Origin: Sphingomonadales bacterium
GTDB lineage: Bacteria; Pseudomonadota; Alphaproteobacteria; Sphingomonadales; Sphingomonadaceae
Length of the DNA stretch: 5,275 nucleotides
Direction of reading: 5' to 3'
Assembly: GCA_027486275.1 (NCBI GenBank)
Contig: JAIXPM010000291.1
Location: 1-5,275 of the forward strand
Shown piece by piece: positions 1-5,275 of this stretch. The translations under genes were made by a program, and so were the position numbers. The notes below the pieces were generated by a model. It was not told where the DNA came from. It made no database searches and saw nothing but the letters and a program-made list of their open reading frames with translations. Position 1 is the first letter of the stretch; every line of letters starts with the position of its first letter.

Positions 1-453
1 AACTGCTACATGCTGCACTCCACCTGCGCGATGGTGCGGTCATTGCGTGATCGGCCCGCCGATCAGGCGCTGCTTTATGGCCAGGGCGGCTATGTCACCA
101 AGCATCACGCGCTGGTGATCGGCAACCGCCCCGCCGAGCCGGCCTGGCTGATGCTGAACAAGGATGTGCAGGACGTGGCCAAAGATGCGCGTGGCGACGT
201 GCCGGCCTATGATGGCAGCTACGTGGGCCCGGCGACACTGGAAACCTACAGCATCGTCTTCGGCCGCGACGGCCAGCCCAGCCATGGCAGCGTCGTCGGC
301 CGCACACCCGACGGCGCCCGCACCCTCGGCAAGATCGACATCGCCGATGCGGACGCACTGGCCACCCTGCTCAGCCTTGATGCCCACCCCATCGGCCTGC
401 CCGGCGCGGTGAGCGTGGCGGACGACGGCCTGCAGCGGTGGCGGTTCGCCTGA
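1..453 (+). CDS. Thiolase-like protein (TLP1-type acetyl-CoA acetyltransferase), C-terminal part
   Basis: The reading frame is open from the first base and ends at TGA 451-453, giving 150 residues of a gene that begins outside the window. The opening residues (NCYMLHS, then a short helix rich in Ala, Val and Arg) and the following GQGGYVTKHHA (about 27-37) match the end of the thiolase fold in thiolase-like proteins of the TLP1/SCP2-thiolase type, where the usual form is NNYSLH...NGGYLTKH. From about residue 65 onward, DGSYVGPATLETYSIVFGRDG and GSVVGRTPDGARTL fit the extra C-terminal beta-rich domain of TLP1 proteins. Such proteins are usually annotated as acetyl-CoA acetyltransferases and are thought to act on acyl-CoA in the cytoplasm; their exact substrate is generally unknown. 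The N-terminal nucleophilic cysteine region is outside the window, so catalytic competence cannot be judged. The family call is from remembered motifs, not a search. Confidence 0.8.
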   Translation, partial: NCYMLHSTCAMVRSLRDRPADQALLYGQGGYVTKHHALVIGNRPAEPAWLMLNKDVQDVAKDARGDVPAYDGSYVGPATLETYSIVFGRDGQPSHGSVVGRTPDGARTLGKIDIADADALATLLSLDAHPIGLPGAVSVADDGLQRWRFA

Positions 454-456
454 CGC

Positions 457-485
457 TCAACGCGGCGCCAGTGCCGCCTCGTTGA
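457..485. terminator. Terminator-like hairpin over the convergent gene ends
   Basis: TCAAC (457-461) plus GCGGC (462-466) can pair with GCCGC (473-477) and GTTGA (481-485), giving 10 base pairs with a 6-base loop (467-472) and a 3-base bulge (CTC, 478-480). It lies over the last codons and stop of the leftward amidohydrolase and begins 4 bp after the rightward thiolase stop. Being palindromic, it would form in both transcripts. Neither side has a T-run, so it is not a classical intrinsic terminator. It may protect 3' ends or assist termination, or be coincidental. Confidence 0.3.
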
Positions 486-1833
486 CCACGCCGCCCTGCT
501 TGTAGAGCGTGCCGCCCTTCATGATGTGGGTGGGGTTCTGCAGCAGCGCAATCGTGCGCAGCACGTCGCCGCGCACGGCGATGATGTCGGCATATTTGCC
601 CGCAGCGATGGTGCCGCTGTCTTTTTCCACCCCCATGAACTTGGCCGGCCAGTAGGTCGCGGCCTGGATCGCTTCCATCGCCGGCACATTCAGGCCGTTC
701 ACCCACACATCCAGCTCGTTCCAGGTTGTCTGGCAGTGGAAGGCGGTGGGGATGCCGCTGTCCGTCCCGATCAGCAGGATGGCGCCGGCCTTGCGCAACT
801 GGGCGAACTTGGTGTCGAGCGTGGGTTTGCGGCGCGGCGTGAGCTGGTTGTATTCCAGCGCCGACACATCCTTCAGCGAGGCCTTGATGTCGGCGACGGT
901 ATCGGGCTTCAGCCCGCGCGCCCAGCAGGCATCGTCAAGCTTTTCCGGGTTGGCCAGCAGGTTGCCGTTGTTGAACAGGCCGCTGATGGTGGGCGTCCAG
1001 TAAAGCGGGTTGCCGCGCACCCGGCCTTCGGCAGCGCGGGCTTCCAGCGCCACCATGATGTCGTCGGGATATTTGGGCGCGGCGCCCAGCCCGGTGTGTT
1101 CGAAATTGTCGATGCCGGTTTTCAGGCCGATGCGGATTTCTTCGGGCAGATGGCTGTGGCCCACGACTTTGAGGCCCAGCTTGTGCGCTTCTTCGACAAT
1201 GGCGCGGGTGGTGGCTTCGCCGACTTCGTCCTGATCGACGAGCTTGATGATATCGACACCGGCCGCCTTCAGCTTGCGCACCTTGGCGCGCGCATCTTCC
1301 GCGTTGTCCACGCCCCAGCGGAAGGCCTCGGTGCCGGGATAGGCTTTCTTCTGCAGGAACGGCCCTGACACATAGAGGCGCGGACCGGGCTTGCGGCCGG
1401 CCTTCACATCCTCGCGGATGGCAATGCTTTCGGCCAGCGGGCCACCGAGGTCGCGCGCGCTGGTGACACCGGCCAGCAGCAGTTGCACGGCGCTGGCCGG
1501 CATGATTTCGGGGCCGAAGCGGTTGAGGTACGCCTTGTCCCAATGGGTGTAATCGGCGTGGCCGTTGATCATCAGGTGGACGTGCATGTCCCACAGGCCG
1601 GGCAGCACATCCATGCCTTCGGTAGAGACCACGGTGGCGCCCGCCGGCACCGGCAGCGTGGCGACCGTGCCGATGGCGGTGATGCGATCGCCATCCACCA
1701 GGATCACGCTGTTGGCCAACGGTGGCCCGCCCTGGCCGTCGATCAGCCGGCCACCCACCAGCGCGGTGATGGGGGCGGCCGTTGCAGCGGCACTGGCCAG
1801 CAGGGTGGCCAGGAAAAGGGTGATGGCACGCAT
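457..1833 (-). CDS. Exported metal-dependent amidohydrolase (imidazolonepropionase/prolidase-like)
   Basis: This 458-residue protein belongs to the amidohydrolase superfamily (COG1228-like), TIM-barrel enzymes that use one or two metal ions to hydrolyse amide or related bonds. An N-terminal signal peptide is clear (MRAITLFLATLLASAAATA, likely cut after residue 19, A-T-A|A), so the enzyme should be periplasmic or secreted. The metal-site motifs are all present in order: HxH at H84/H86 in PGLWDMHVHL; K197 in DIIKLVD, a candidate carboxylated lysine; H226 (and H228) in VVGHSHLP; H246 in FEHTG; and catalytic D358 in IGTDSG. The closing AGKYADIIAV (411-420) is the usual beta-sandwich return. Length is normal and no residue looks missing. 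The ATG is preceded by GGGAG with 9 nt spacing. Characterised relatives include Xaa-Pro dipeptidases acting on N-acyl or C-terminal dipeptides, but the substrate here cannot be read from sequence. It lies 67 bp downstream of the RNA methyltransferase gene on the same strand. Confidence 0.92.
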   Translation of the reverse strand: MRAITLFLATLLASAAATAAPITALVGGRLIDGQGGPPLANSVILVDGDRITAIGTVATLPVPAGATVVSTEGMDVLPGLWDMHVHLMINGHADYTHWDKAYLNRFGPEIMPASAVQLLLAGVTSARDLGGPLAESIAIREDVKAGRKPGPRLYVSGPFLQKKAYPGTEAFRWGVDNAEDARAKVRKLKAAGVDIIKLVDQDEVGEATTRAIVEEAHKLGLKVVGHSHLPEEIRIGLKTGIDNFEHTGLGAAPKYPDDIMVALEARAAEGRVRGNPLYWTPTISGLFNNGNLLANPEKLDDACWARGLKPDTVADIKASLKDVSALEYNQLTPRRKPTLDTKFAQLRKAGAILLIGTDSGIPTAFHCQTTWNELDVWVNGLNVPAMEAIQAATYWPAKFMGVEKDSGTIAAGKYADIIAVRGDVLRTIALLQNPTHIMKGGTLYKQGGVVNEAALAPR

Positions 1834-1890
1834 GGTTGAAGACTCCCTGTTGTGCGCAAGCCGTGGGCCGCGCCTGCGGGAGCGTCAACC
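1834..1890 (-). promoter_or_regulatory. Leader hairpin that would pair the amidohydrolase Shine-Dalgarno
   Basis: On the minus strand, the 57 bases directly before the amidohydrolase ATG can form one long imperfect hairpin. GGTTGA (1890-1885) pairs with TCAACC (1839-1834), which touches the start codon. CTCCC (1882-1878) pairs with the Shine-Dalgarno GGGAG (1847-1843). Inside, GCGC (1873-1870) pairs with GCGC (1857-1854) and GCC (1868-1866) with GGC (1862-1860) around a 3-base loop. A weak -10-like TATGTT lies at 1897-1892. A transcript starting from it, near 1885, would lose most of the outer stem, while read-through from the methyltransferase gene would keep it. The pairings are seen; the control of translation is inferred. 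Confidence 0.35.
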
Positions 1891-1900
1891 TAACATACTG

Positions 1901-2710
1901 TCATTCAAGCTGATCAAGCGCGTGATAGAGCAGCACGCCGGCACAGACAGCGACATTCAGACTGTCTGCCGCGCCCAGCATCGGCAGCTTCACAACAGCG
2001 TCGCACTGCGCGGTGTAATCCGCCGGCAGCCCGGCCTGTTCGTTGCCCATCAGCAGAAAGCAGGGCCCGTTATAGGTCGCCGCGCGGTAATCGACCGCCT
2101 GATCGGTGAGTGCCGCGCCCACCAATTGGCCTTCACCCTGCCGCAGCCACTGGAAGAATTCCGGCCCGGTCGCCCGCGCCACCTGGCGGCTGAACAGCGC
2201 GCCCATCGAGGCGCGCACCGCCTCCACGCTGAACGGGTCGCACGACTGGTCGAGCAGAATGACCCCGCCCGCACCCGTGGCATCACAAGTGCGCAACATG
2301 GTGCCGAAATTGCCGGGGTCTTTCAGATTCTCGGCGACCAGCCACAATTTGGCGGTGCTGCGGTCGATTCGGTCCAGCGAAATATCGGGGATGGGATAGG
2401 CGGCGGCCACGGCTTGTGCATTGTCCTTGCCGGTCAACCGCTGCATCAAATCGGGGGTGGTGCGCAGGATGGTGCCGCGCAAATCCCATGTCGCGTCGAT
2501 GAGCGCCTGGGTCAGCGGGTGACGTTCGGCTTCGGGCGCGAACAACAGGGTTTCGGGAACAATGCCCGCGCTGAGCGCCTCGGTGCAGACCCGCAAGCCT
2601 TCGGCGAGGAACTGCCCCGCCTCGCGCCGCCCGCGCTTGTCATTGAGGGCTTTGAGGGCCTTCAACACCGGGTTGGACGGTGAGGAAATATCAGTGATGC
2701 GCGGCTGCAT
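1901..2710 (-). CDS. SpoU/TrmH-family RNA 2'-O-ribose methyltransferase
   Basis: The 269-residue product has the layout of SPOUT-class methyltransferases that transfer a methyl group from S-adenosylmethionine to a ribose 2'-OH in rRNA or tRNA. The N-terminal part (about 28-105) resembles the SpoU substrate-binding domain (RREAGQFLAEGLRV...). The C-terminal trefoil-knot domain (about 120-269) carries all three family motifs: motif 1, ENLKDPGNFGTMLRTCDATG (127-146), with N134 and the likely catalytic R140; motif 2, LLMGNEQAGL (219-228); and motif 3, KLPMLGAADSLNVAVCAGVLLY (241-262), with the S250-L251-N252 segment that forms the knot. VEAVRASMGALF (162-173) is also typical. AGG lies 9 nt before the ATG. 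The gene starts 12 bp after the glycosylase stop, suggesting cotranscription. Which RNA and which nucleotide it modifies (RlmB-, TsnR- or TrmH-like) cannot be decided from the motifs alone. Confidence 0.93.
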   Translation of the reverse strand: MQPRITDISSPSNPVLKALKALNDKRGRREAGQFLAEGLRVCTEALSAGIVPETLLFAPEAERHPLTQALIDATWDLRGTILRTTPDLMQRLTGKDNAQAVAAAYPIPDISLDRIDRSTAKLWLVAENLKDPGNFGTMLRTCDATGAGGVILLDQSCDPFSVEAVRASMGALFSRQVARATGPEFFQWLRQGEGQLVGAALTDQAVDYRAATYNGPCFLLMGNEQAGLPADYTAQCDAVVKLPMLGAADSLNVAVCAGVLLYHALDQLE

Positions 2711-2722
2711 TGGCGGCGCCTA

Positions 2723-3343
2723 TCACAATGCGACGATATTGTAATTGTGCCAGAGCAGGATGGAGAGCGCGCCGCGGTGGGGCCGCATCGGTTCGGCCAG
2801 CAGGCGCGCGCGCTTTTCGGTCGGCCGTGCCTCCTCGCCCAGCATCCGGCCCAATTGGATCTGCAAGGCCAGATCGCCGGCCGGGAAGATATCCGCCCGG
2901 CCTTCGGCAAACAGCAGATAGATCTCGGCCGACCAGCGCCCGATGCCCTTGATCGACGACAGCAGCGCAATCGCCGCCTCGTCCTCGTCCGGCAGCGCGG
3001 CGAAATTGATCTGCCCGCTGGCCACCGCCTCGGCCAGCGCGTGGACATAGCTGGCCTTCTGCCCCGACAGCCCGGCGCCCCGCAGCACCTCGAACGGCGT
3101 TGCCGCCACTTGGCCGAGATCGTCCATGTCGCCGCCGCACGCCGCTTCCAACTTGTTCCAGATGCTGGCCGCAGCCTTGGTGCTCACCTGCTGCGCCACG
3201 ATCGCCCGCATCATGGTGCCGGCACCGCGTGGCCGCAGCCGCGGCTCGGGCAGGCCGTGGCTGGCCAGCGCATCGGCAACCGGCGGATGATCGGCGGCCA
3301 GCGCGTGGAGACAGGCGTGCAATTGTTCGGCGGAAAGTCCCAT
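2723..3343 (-). CDS. DNA-3-methyladenine glycosylase II (AlkA-type, short form)
   Basis: This 206-residue protein is a base-excision repair enzyme of the helix-hairpin-helix (HhH-GPD) superfamily. It should cut the N-glycosidic bond of alkylated purines such as 3-methyladenine in the cytoplasm. The HhH motif is at about 127-147 (LLSSIKGIGRWSAEIYLLFA, with G133-I-G135). The catalytic aspartate is most likely D157 in DIFPAGDLALQ, the position equivalent to AlkA D238. AIVAQQVSTKAAASIW (48-63) and LRGAGLSGQKASYVHALAEA (87-106) are typical of this family. No cysteine cluster for an iron-sulfur centre is present, which argues against Nth/MutY. E. coli AlkA is 282 residues; this version lacks its N-terminal TBP-like domain, as is common in many bacteria. 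The ATG at 3343-3341 has AGG about 9 nt upstream. The frame stays open far beyond this start, but the upstream part is antisense to the kinase gene. The methyltransferase gene follows 12 bp downstream. Confidence 0.92.
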   Translation of the reverse strand: MGLSAEQLHACLHALAADHPPVADALASHGLPEPRLRPRGAGTMMRAIVAQQVSTKAAASIWNKLEAACGGDMDDLGQVAATPFEVLRGAGLSGQKASYVHALAEAVASGQINFAALPDEDEAAIALLSSIKGIGRWSAEIYLLFAEGRADIFPAGDLALQIQLGRMLGEEARPTEKRARLLAEPMRPHRGALSILLWHNYNIVAL

Positions 3344-3355
3344 GAGCTGCAGCCT

Positions 3356-3374
3356 AGCCGGCGCGCGCCCGGCT
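3356..3374 (-). promoter_or_regulatory. GC-rich hairpin in the glycosylase leader
   Basis: AGCCGG (3356-3361) and CCGGCT (3369-3374) form a perfect 6-bp inverted repeat around the 7-base loop CGCGCGC. It lies 13-31 bp upstream of the glycosylase ATG, inside the 105-bp divergent region, and its proximal arm is next to the presumed Shine-Dalgarno AGG. It could be a leader structure or an operator. In such GC-rich DNA a chance origin is quite possible. I could not find a convincing minus-strand promoter in the region. Confidence 0.25.
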
Positions 3375-3413
3375 GGCCAGACAGGCAGATGGTGGCGTCC
3401 GGAAACCGCCAAT

Positions 3414-3442
3414 TTGGCCTTTTCTTCCCATGTCGCTATGGT
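3414..3442 (+). promoter_or_regulatory. Candidate promoter for the kinase-regulator pair, giving a leaderless message
   Basis: TTGGCC (3414-3419) and TATGGT (3437-3442) resemble -35 and -10 elements and are separated by exactly 17 bp. The kinase ATG begins 7 bases after the last base of the -10, where transcription would be expected to start. No Shine-Dalgarno is visible before that ATG, which fits a leaderless mRNA. The -10 match to TATAAT is 4 of 6, so this is only a candidate. Confidence 0.35.
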
Positions 3443-3448
3443 GCCCCG

Positions 3449-4576
3449 ATGGTTGATCCACACATCCGCCAAGGCTTTTTCCGCGACAAGAACCGCGCCT
3501 TCTGGATGCTGCAGGGCGGCGGCTGGTTTGCGTATCTGATGTTGCGCGCCCTGTCGGGGCTGGCCAACTCCATGGGCCTCAACTTCGTGGTGCCGGCGAT
3601 CATCGTGACGGCCACCGGCTTTTCCATCACCTTGCTGCTGTCGGCCGCCTATCGCCGCCTGATCGCCGTAAAGCCGATCTGGACCTGGACGCTCACCGCC
3701 ATGCTGCTGATTGGCGCTTCCGGGCTGTTCTCGGTGCTGGAAGTGTGGGCGCACGCCACCTTCTATCAGCCTGGCTGGCAACCCAAGGGCGTGCAGTTCT
3801 TCGGCGCCATCCTGCTCGATTTTGCCGTGTTGGGCGCGTGGACGGCGCTTTATTATGGCATCAACTATTATCTGCTGCTGGCCGAACAATCGGCACGCAT
3901 GGTCAACATGGCGGCCCAGGCCAACAGCGCCCAGCTGGAAATGCTGCGCTATCAGCTCAATCCGCATTTCCTGTTCAACACGCTGAACAGCATATCGACG
4001 CTGGTGCTGCTGAAACAGACGGAGCGCGCCAATGCCATGCTCTCCCGCCTGGCCAGCTTCCTGCGCTACAGCTTGGTCGGCGAACGCGAAGGCCTGGCGA
4101 CCGTGGCGCAGGAAGCCGAAGCGCTGAAGCTGTATCTCGATATCGAGCGTACACGGTTTGAAGCCCGCCTTCGCACCCGTTTCGATATCGCGCCCGACGT
4201 GATGGAGGCGCGGTTGCCCAGCCTGCTGCTGCAACCCATCATCGAAAATGCCATCAAATATGCCGTCACCCCGGCCGAGGACGGGGCGGACATCTTGGTG
4301 GACGCGCGGCGCATGGGCGATCGGCTGGTAATTACCATCGCAGACACAGGCCCGGGCCTGGGCGCCGTGCCGGCCGAAGCATCCGGCACCAATGTGGGCA
4401 TGGCCAATATCCGCGAGCGGCTGGCGCAAAGCTATGGCGCCGATCATCGCTTCGAACTGGCCGACAATGAACCCCACGGCCTGATCGTGCTGATCGACAT
4501 TCCGTTCCAGACCGACAATCCGGCACAACCCGTCGCGCCACCGGTTGCAACGCCGGTGTTGGCCCCCCAAGTGTAA
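3449..4576 (+). CDS. LytS-like sensor histidine kinase with four transmembrane segments
   Basis: The 375-residue product is a membrane histidine kinase of the His_kinase (LytS/YehU/AgrC-related) class. The N-terminal part has four hydrophobic stretches, roughly 18-38, 46-66, 77-100 and 116-143, with no recognisable extracellular sensor domain. A short linker leads to the phosphoacceptor motif QLNPHFLFNTLNS (169-181), with H173 as the phosphorylated histidine. The ATP-binding domain follows: N-box LLQPIIENAIKYAV (260-273, N267), G1 box ADTGPGLG (298-305) and G2 box GTNVGMANIRERL (313-325). The last 19 residues are a Pro/Val/Ala-rich tail. The start was chosen at ATG 3449 because MVDPHIRQGFFRDKNRAFW leads directly into the first membrane helix; an in-frame ATG at 3389 would add 20 residues without membrane or domain features. 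The response regulator starts 4 bp after the stop, so the two are cotranscribed and surely partners. The signal sensed is unknown. Confidence 0.93.
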   Translation: MVDPHIRQGFFRDKNRAFWMLQGGGWFAYLMLRALSGLANSMGLNFVVPAIIVTATGFSITLLLSAAYRRLIAVKPIWTWTLTAMLLIGASGLFSVLEVWAHATFYQPGWQPKGVQFFGAILLDFAVLGAWTALYYGINYYLLLAEQSARMVNMAAQANSAQLEMLRYQLNPHFLFNTLNSISTLVLLKQTERANAMLSRLASFLRYSLVGEREGLATVAQEAEALKLYLDIERTRFEARLRTRFDIAPDVMEARLPSLLLQPIIENAIKYAVTPAEDGADILVDARRMGDRLVITIADTGPGLGAVPAEASGTNVGMANIRERLAQSYGADHRFELADNEPHGLIVLIDIPFQTDNPAQPVAPPVATPVLAPQV

Positions 4577-4580
4577 CGCC

Positions 4581-5275
4581 ATGACCATTCGCACCATACT
4601 CGTCGACGACGAGCCGCTGGCGATCCAGGGCCTCGAACTGCGGCTGCAGCCGTTCGAGGATGTCGAGATCATCGAACGCTGCGCCAACGGCCGCGAGGCG
4701 ATCCGCGCCATCCGCACGCAGAAACCCGATCTGGTGTTCCTTGATATCCAGATGCCGGGCTTCGACGGCTTTTCCGTCGTTTCCGGCCTGTCCGATATCG
4801 AACCGCCGCTGTTCGTGTTCGTCACCGCCTTCACCCAGCATGCGCTAAAGGCCTTTGAAGCGCAGGCGGTGGATTATCTGTTGAAACCCGTGGAGGAAGA
4901 CCGGCTGGCCGCCACCATCGAACGCGTGCGCCAGCGCCTGGCCGAAAAGCAGGGCGCGCAGGGCGCCGAGCGGCTGAAGGAAATCCTGTCCGAAGTCGCA
5001 CCCGAAGCCCTGCCCGATGATCTTTCGGATGCTCCGCAGGCCGGGCGGTTCGAACGGGTGATCAACATCAAGGATCGTGGCCAGATCTTCCGGGTCGACG
5101 TTGGCGATATCGAACGCATCGATGCTGCCGGCGATTACATGTGCATCTACACCGCCGATCAGACGCTGGTGCTGCGCGAGACGATGAAGGATCTGGAACG
5201 CCGGCTCGATCCGAAGAAGTTCCAGCGCATCCACCGCTCCACCATCGTCAATCTCGACAATATCAAGAGCGTGAA
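4581..5275 (+). CDS. LytTR-family response regulator (LytR/AlgR type), C-terminus cut by window end
   Basis: 231 codons are visible from ATG 4581, and the frame is still open at the window edge, probably lacking only the last few tens of residues of a protein usually near 250. The receiver domain (about 3-120) has every expected residue: acidic pair D9/D10, phosphoacceptor D55 in LVFLDIQMPGFDG, T82 in FVTAF and K102 in YLLKP. A linker of about 35 residues, rich in Glu, Ala and Pro, follows. The LytTR DNA-binding domain begins near 157 (RFERVINIKDRGQIFRVDVGDI) and continues through DYMCIYTADQTLVLRETMKDLERRL and FQRIHRSTIVNLDNIKSV to the edge. It is a transcription factor activated by phosphate transfer from the kinase 4 bp upstream. 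No good Shine-Dalgarno precedes the ATG, so translation may be coupled to the kinase. Target genes are not identifiable here. Confidence 0.95.
   Translation, partial: MTIRTILVDDEPLAIQGLELRLQPFEDVEIIERCANGREAIRAIRTQKPDLVFLDIQMPGFDGFSVVSGLSDIEPPLFVFVTAFTQHALKAFEAQAVDYLLKPVEEDRLAATIERVRQRLAEKQGAQGAERLKEILSEVAPEALPDDLSDAPQAGRFERVINIKDRGQIFRVDVGDIERIDAAGDYMCIYTADQTLVLRETMKDLERRLDPKKFQRIHRSTIVNLDNIKSV

Noticed and set aside
526..1368. A 280-codon plus-strand frame opposite the amidohydrolase.
   Set aside because: Composition is typical of an antisense shadow (many Gly, Ala, Arg, His and Gln), and the minus strand has a full set of amidohydrolase motifs.
935..1888. A 317-codon minus-strand frame overlapping the amidohydrolase in another phase.
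   Set aside because: It is rich in Arg, Gln, Gly and Pro, as expected from frame-shifted reading of the real gene, with no known motif.
1565..2683. A 372-codon plus-strand frame spanning the amidohydrolase start, the intergenic gap and the methyltransferase.
   Set aside because: It runs across two well-supported minus-strand genes and shows no domain or plausible ribosome-binding site.
2747..3448. A plus-strand frame open for 234 codons in phase with and upstream of the kinase, opposite the glycosylase.
   Set aside because: No recognisable domain, and the opposite strand encodes a complete glycosylase. The kinase membrane region begins after 3449.
3344..3448. Paired LytTR-type direct repeats for autoregulation of the kinase-regulator operon.
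   Set aside because: I looked for two ACGTT-like half sites about one helical turn apart and found none, so autoregulation is not supported here.
3344..4834. A minus-strand frame open continuously upstream of the glycosylase for about 500 codons, antisense to the kinase and the start of the regulator.
   Set aside because: Its translation is rich in His, Gln, Arg and Gly with no domain, it lies opposite a strongly supported kinase, and long open antisense frames are common in high-GC codon usage. The glycosylase motifs begin only after the ATG at 3343.
1..5275. Mobile element, CRISPR, toxin-antitoxin, phage or defence genes.
   Set aside because: No transposase or integrase motifs, terminal repeats, regular spaced repeats, or small paired genes are visible, and gene style and composition appear uniform throughout.

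Overview
The window looks like ordinary chromosomal DNA from a high-GC alphaproteobacterium, most likely a sphingomonad (Sphingomonadales). This is inferred from the G+C-rich codon use, the tight gene packing and the gene types: a TLP1-type thiolase, a secreted imidazolonepropionase-like amidohydrolase, and a LytS/LytTR-type two-component pair. No protein search was possible, so the taxonomic call is tentative. There are six protein genes, two of them cut by the window edges. I see no tRNA, rRNA, insertion sequence, CRISPR array, integrase, attachment site or replication origin.

Layout. Positions 1-453 (+) hold the last 150 codons of a thiolase-like protein. It converges, with only 3 bp between stop codons, on a leftward gene for an exported metal-dependent amidohydrolase (457-1833, -). 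Upstream of that, on the same strand, lie a SpoU/TrmH-family RNA 2'-O-methyltransferase (1901-2710, -) and a short AlkA-type DNA-3-methyladenine glycosylase (2723-3343, -). The glycosylase and methyltransferase are 12 bp apart and probably form one transcript. The amidohydrolase follows after 67 bp and may be read through or have its own control. A 105-bp divergent intergenic region (3344-3448) separates this group from a rightward pair: a four-TM LytS-like histidine kinase (3449-4576, +) and, 4 bp later, a LytTR response regulator (4581 to beyond 5275, +).

How the genes work together. The kinase and regulator are a clear functional pair: kinase H173 should pass phosphate to regulator D55, and the LytTR domain should then bind DNA. 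The glycosylase (DNA alkylation repair) and the methyltransferase (rRNA or tRNA modification) share a transcript but no obvious pathway. The amidohydrolase acts outside the cytoplasm and the thiolase in acyl-CoA metabolism, with no visible link to the rest.

Between-gene signals are modest but worth recording. The amidohydrolase leader can fold so that its Shine-Dalgarno sequence is paired. A hairpin covers the convergent gene ends. A candidate promoter sits so close to the kinase ATG that the message would be leaderless. I found no convincing sign of a previously undescribed system. The very long overlapping reading frames on opposite strands are best explained as high-GC shadows of the genes listed.
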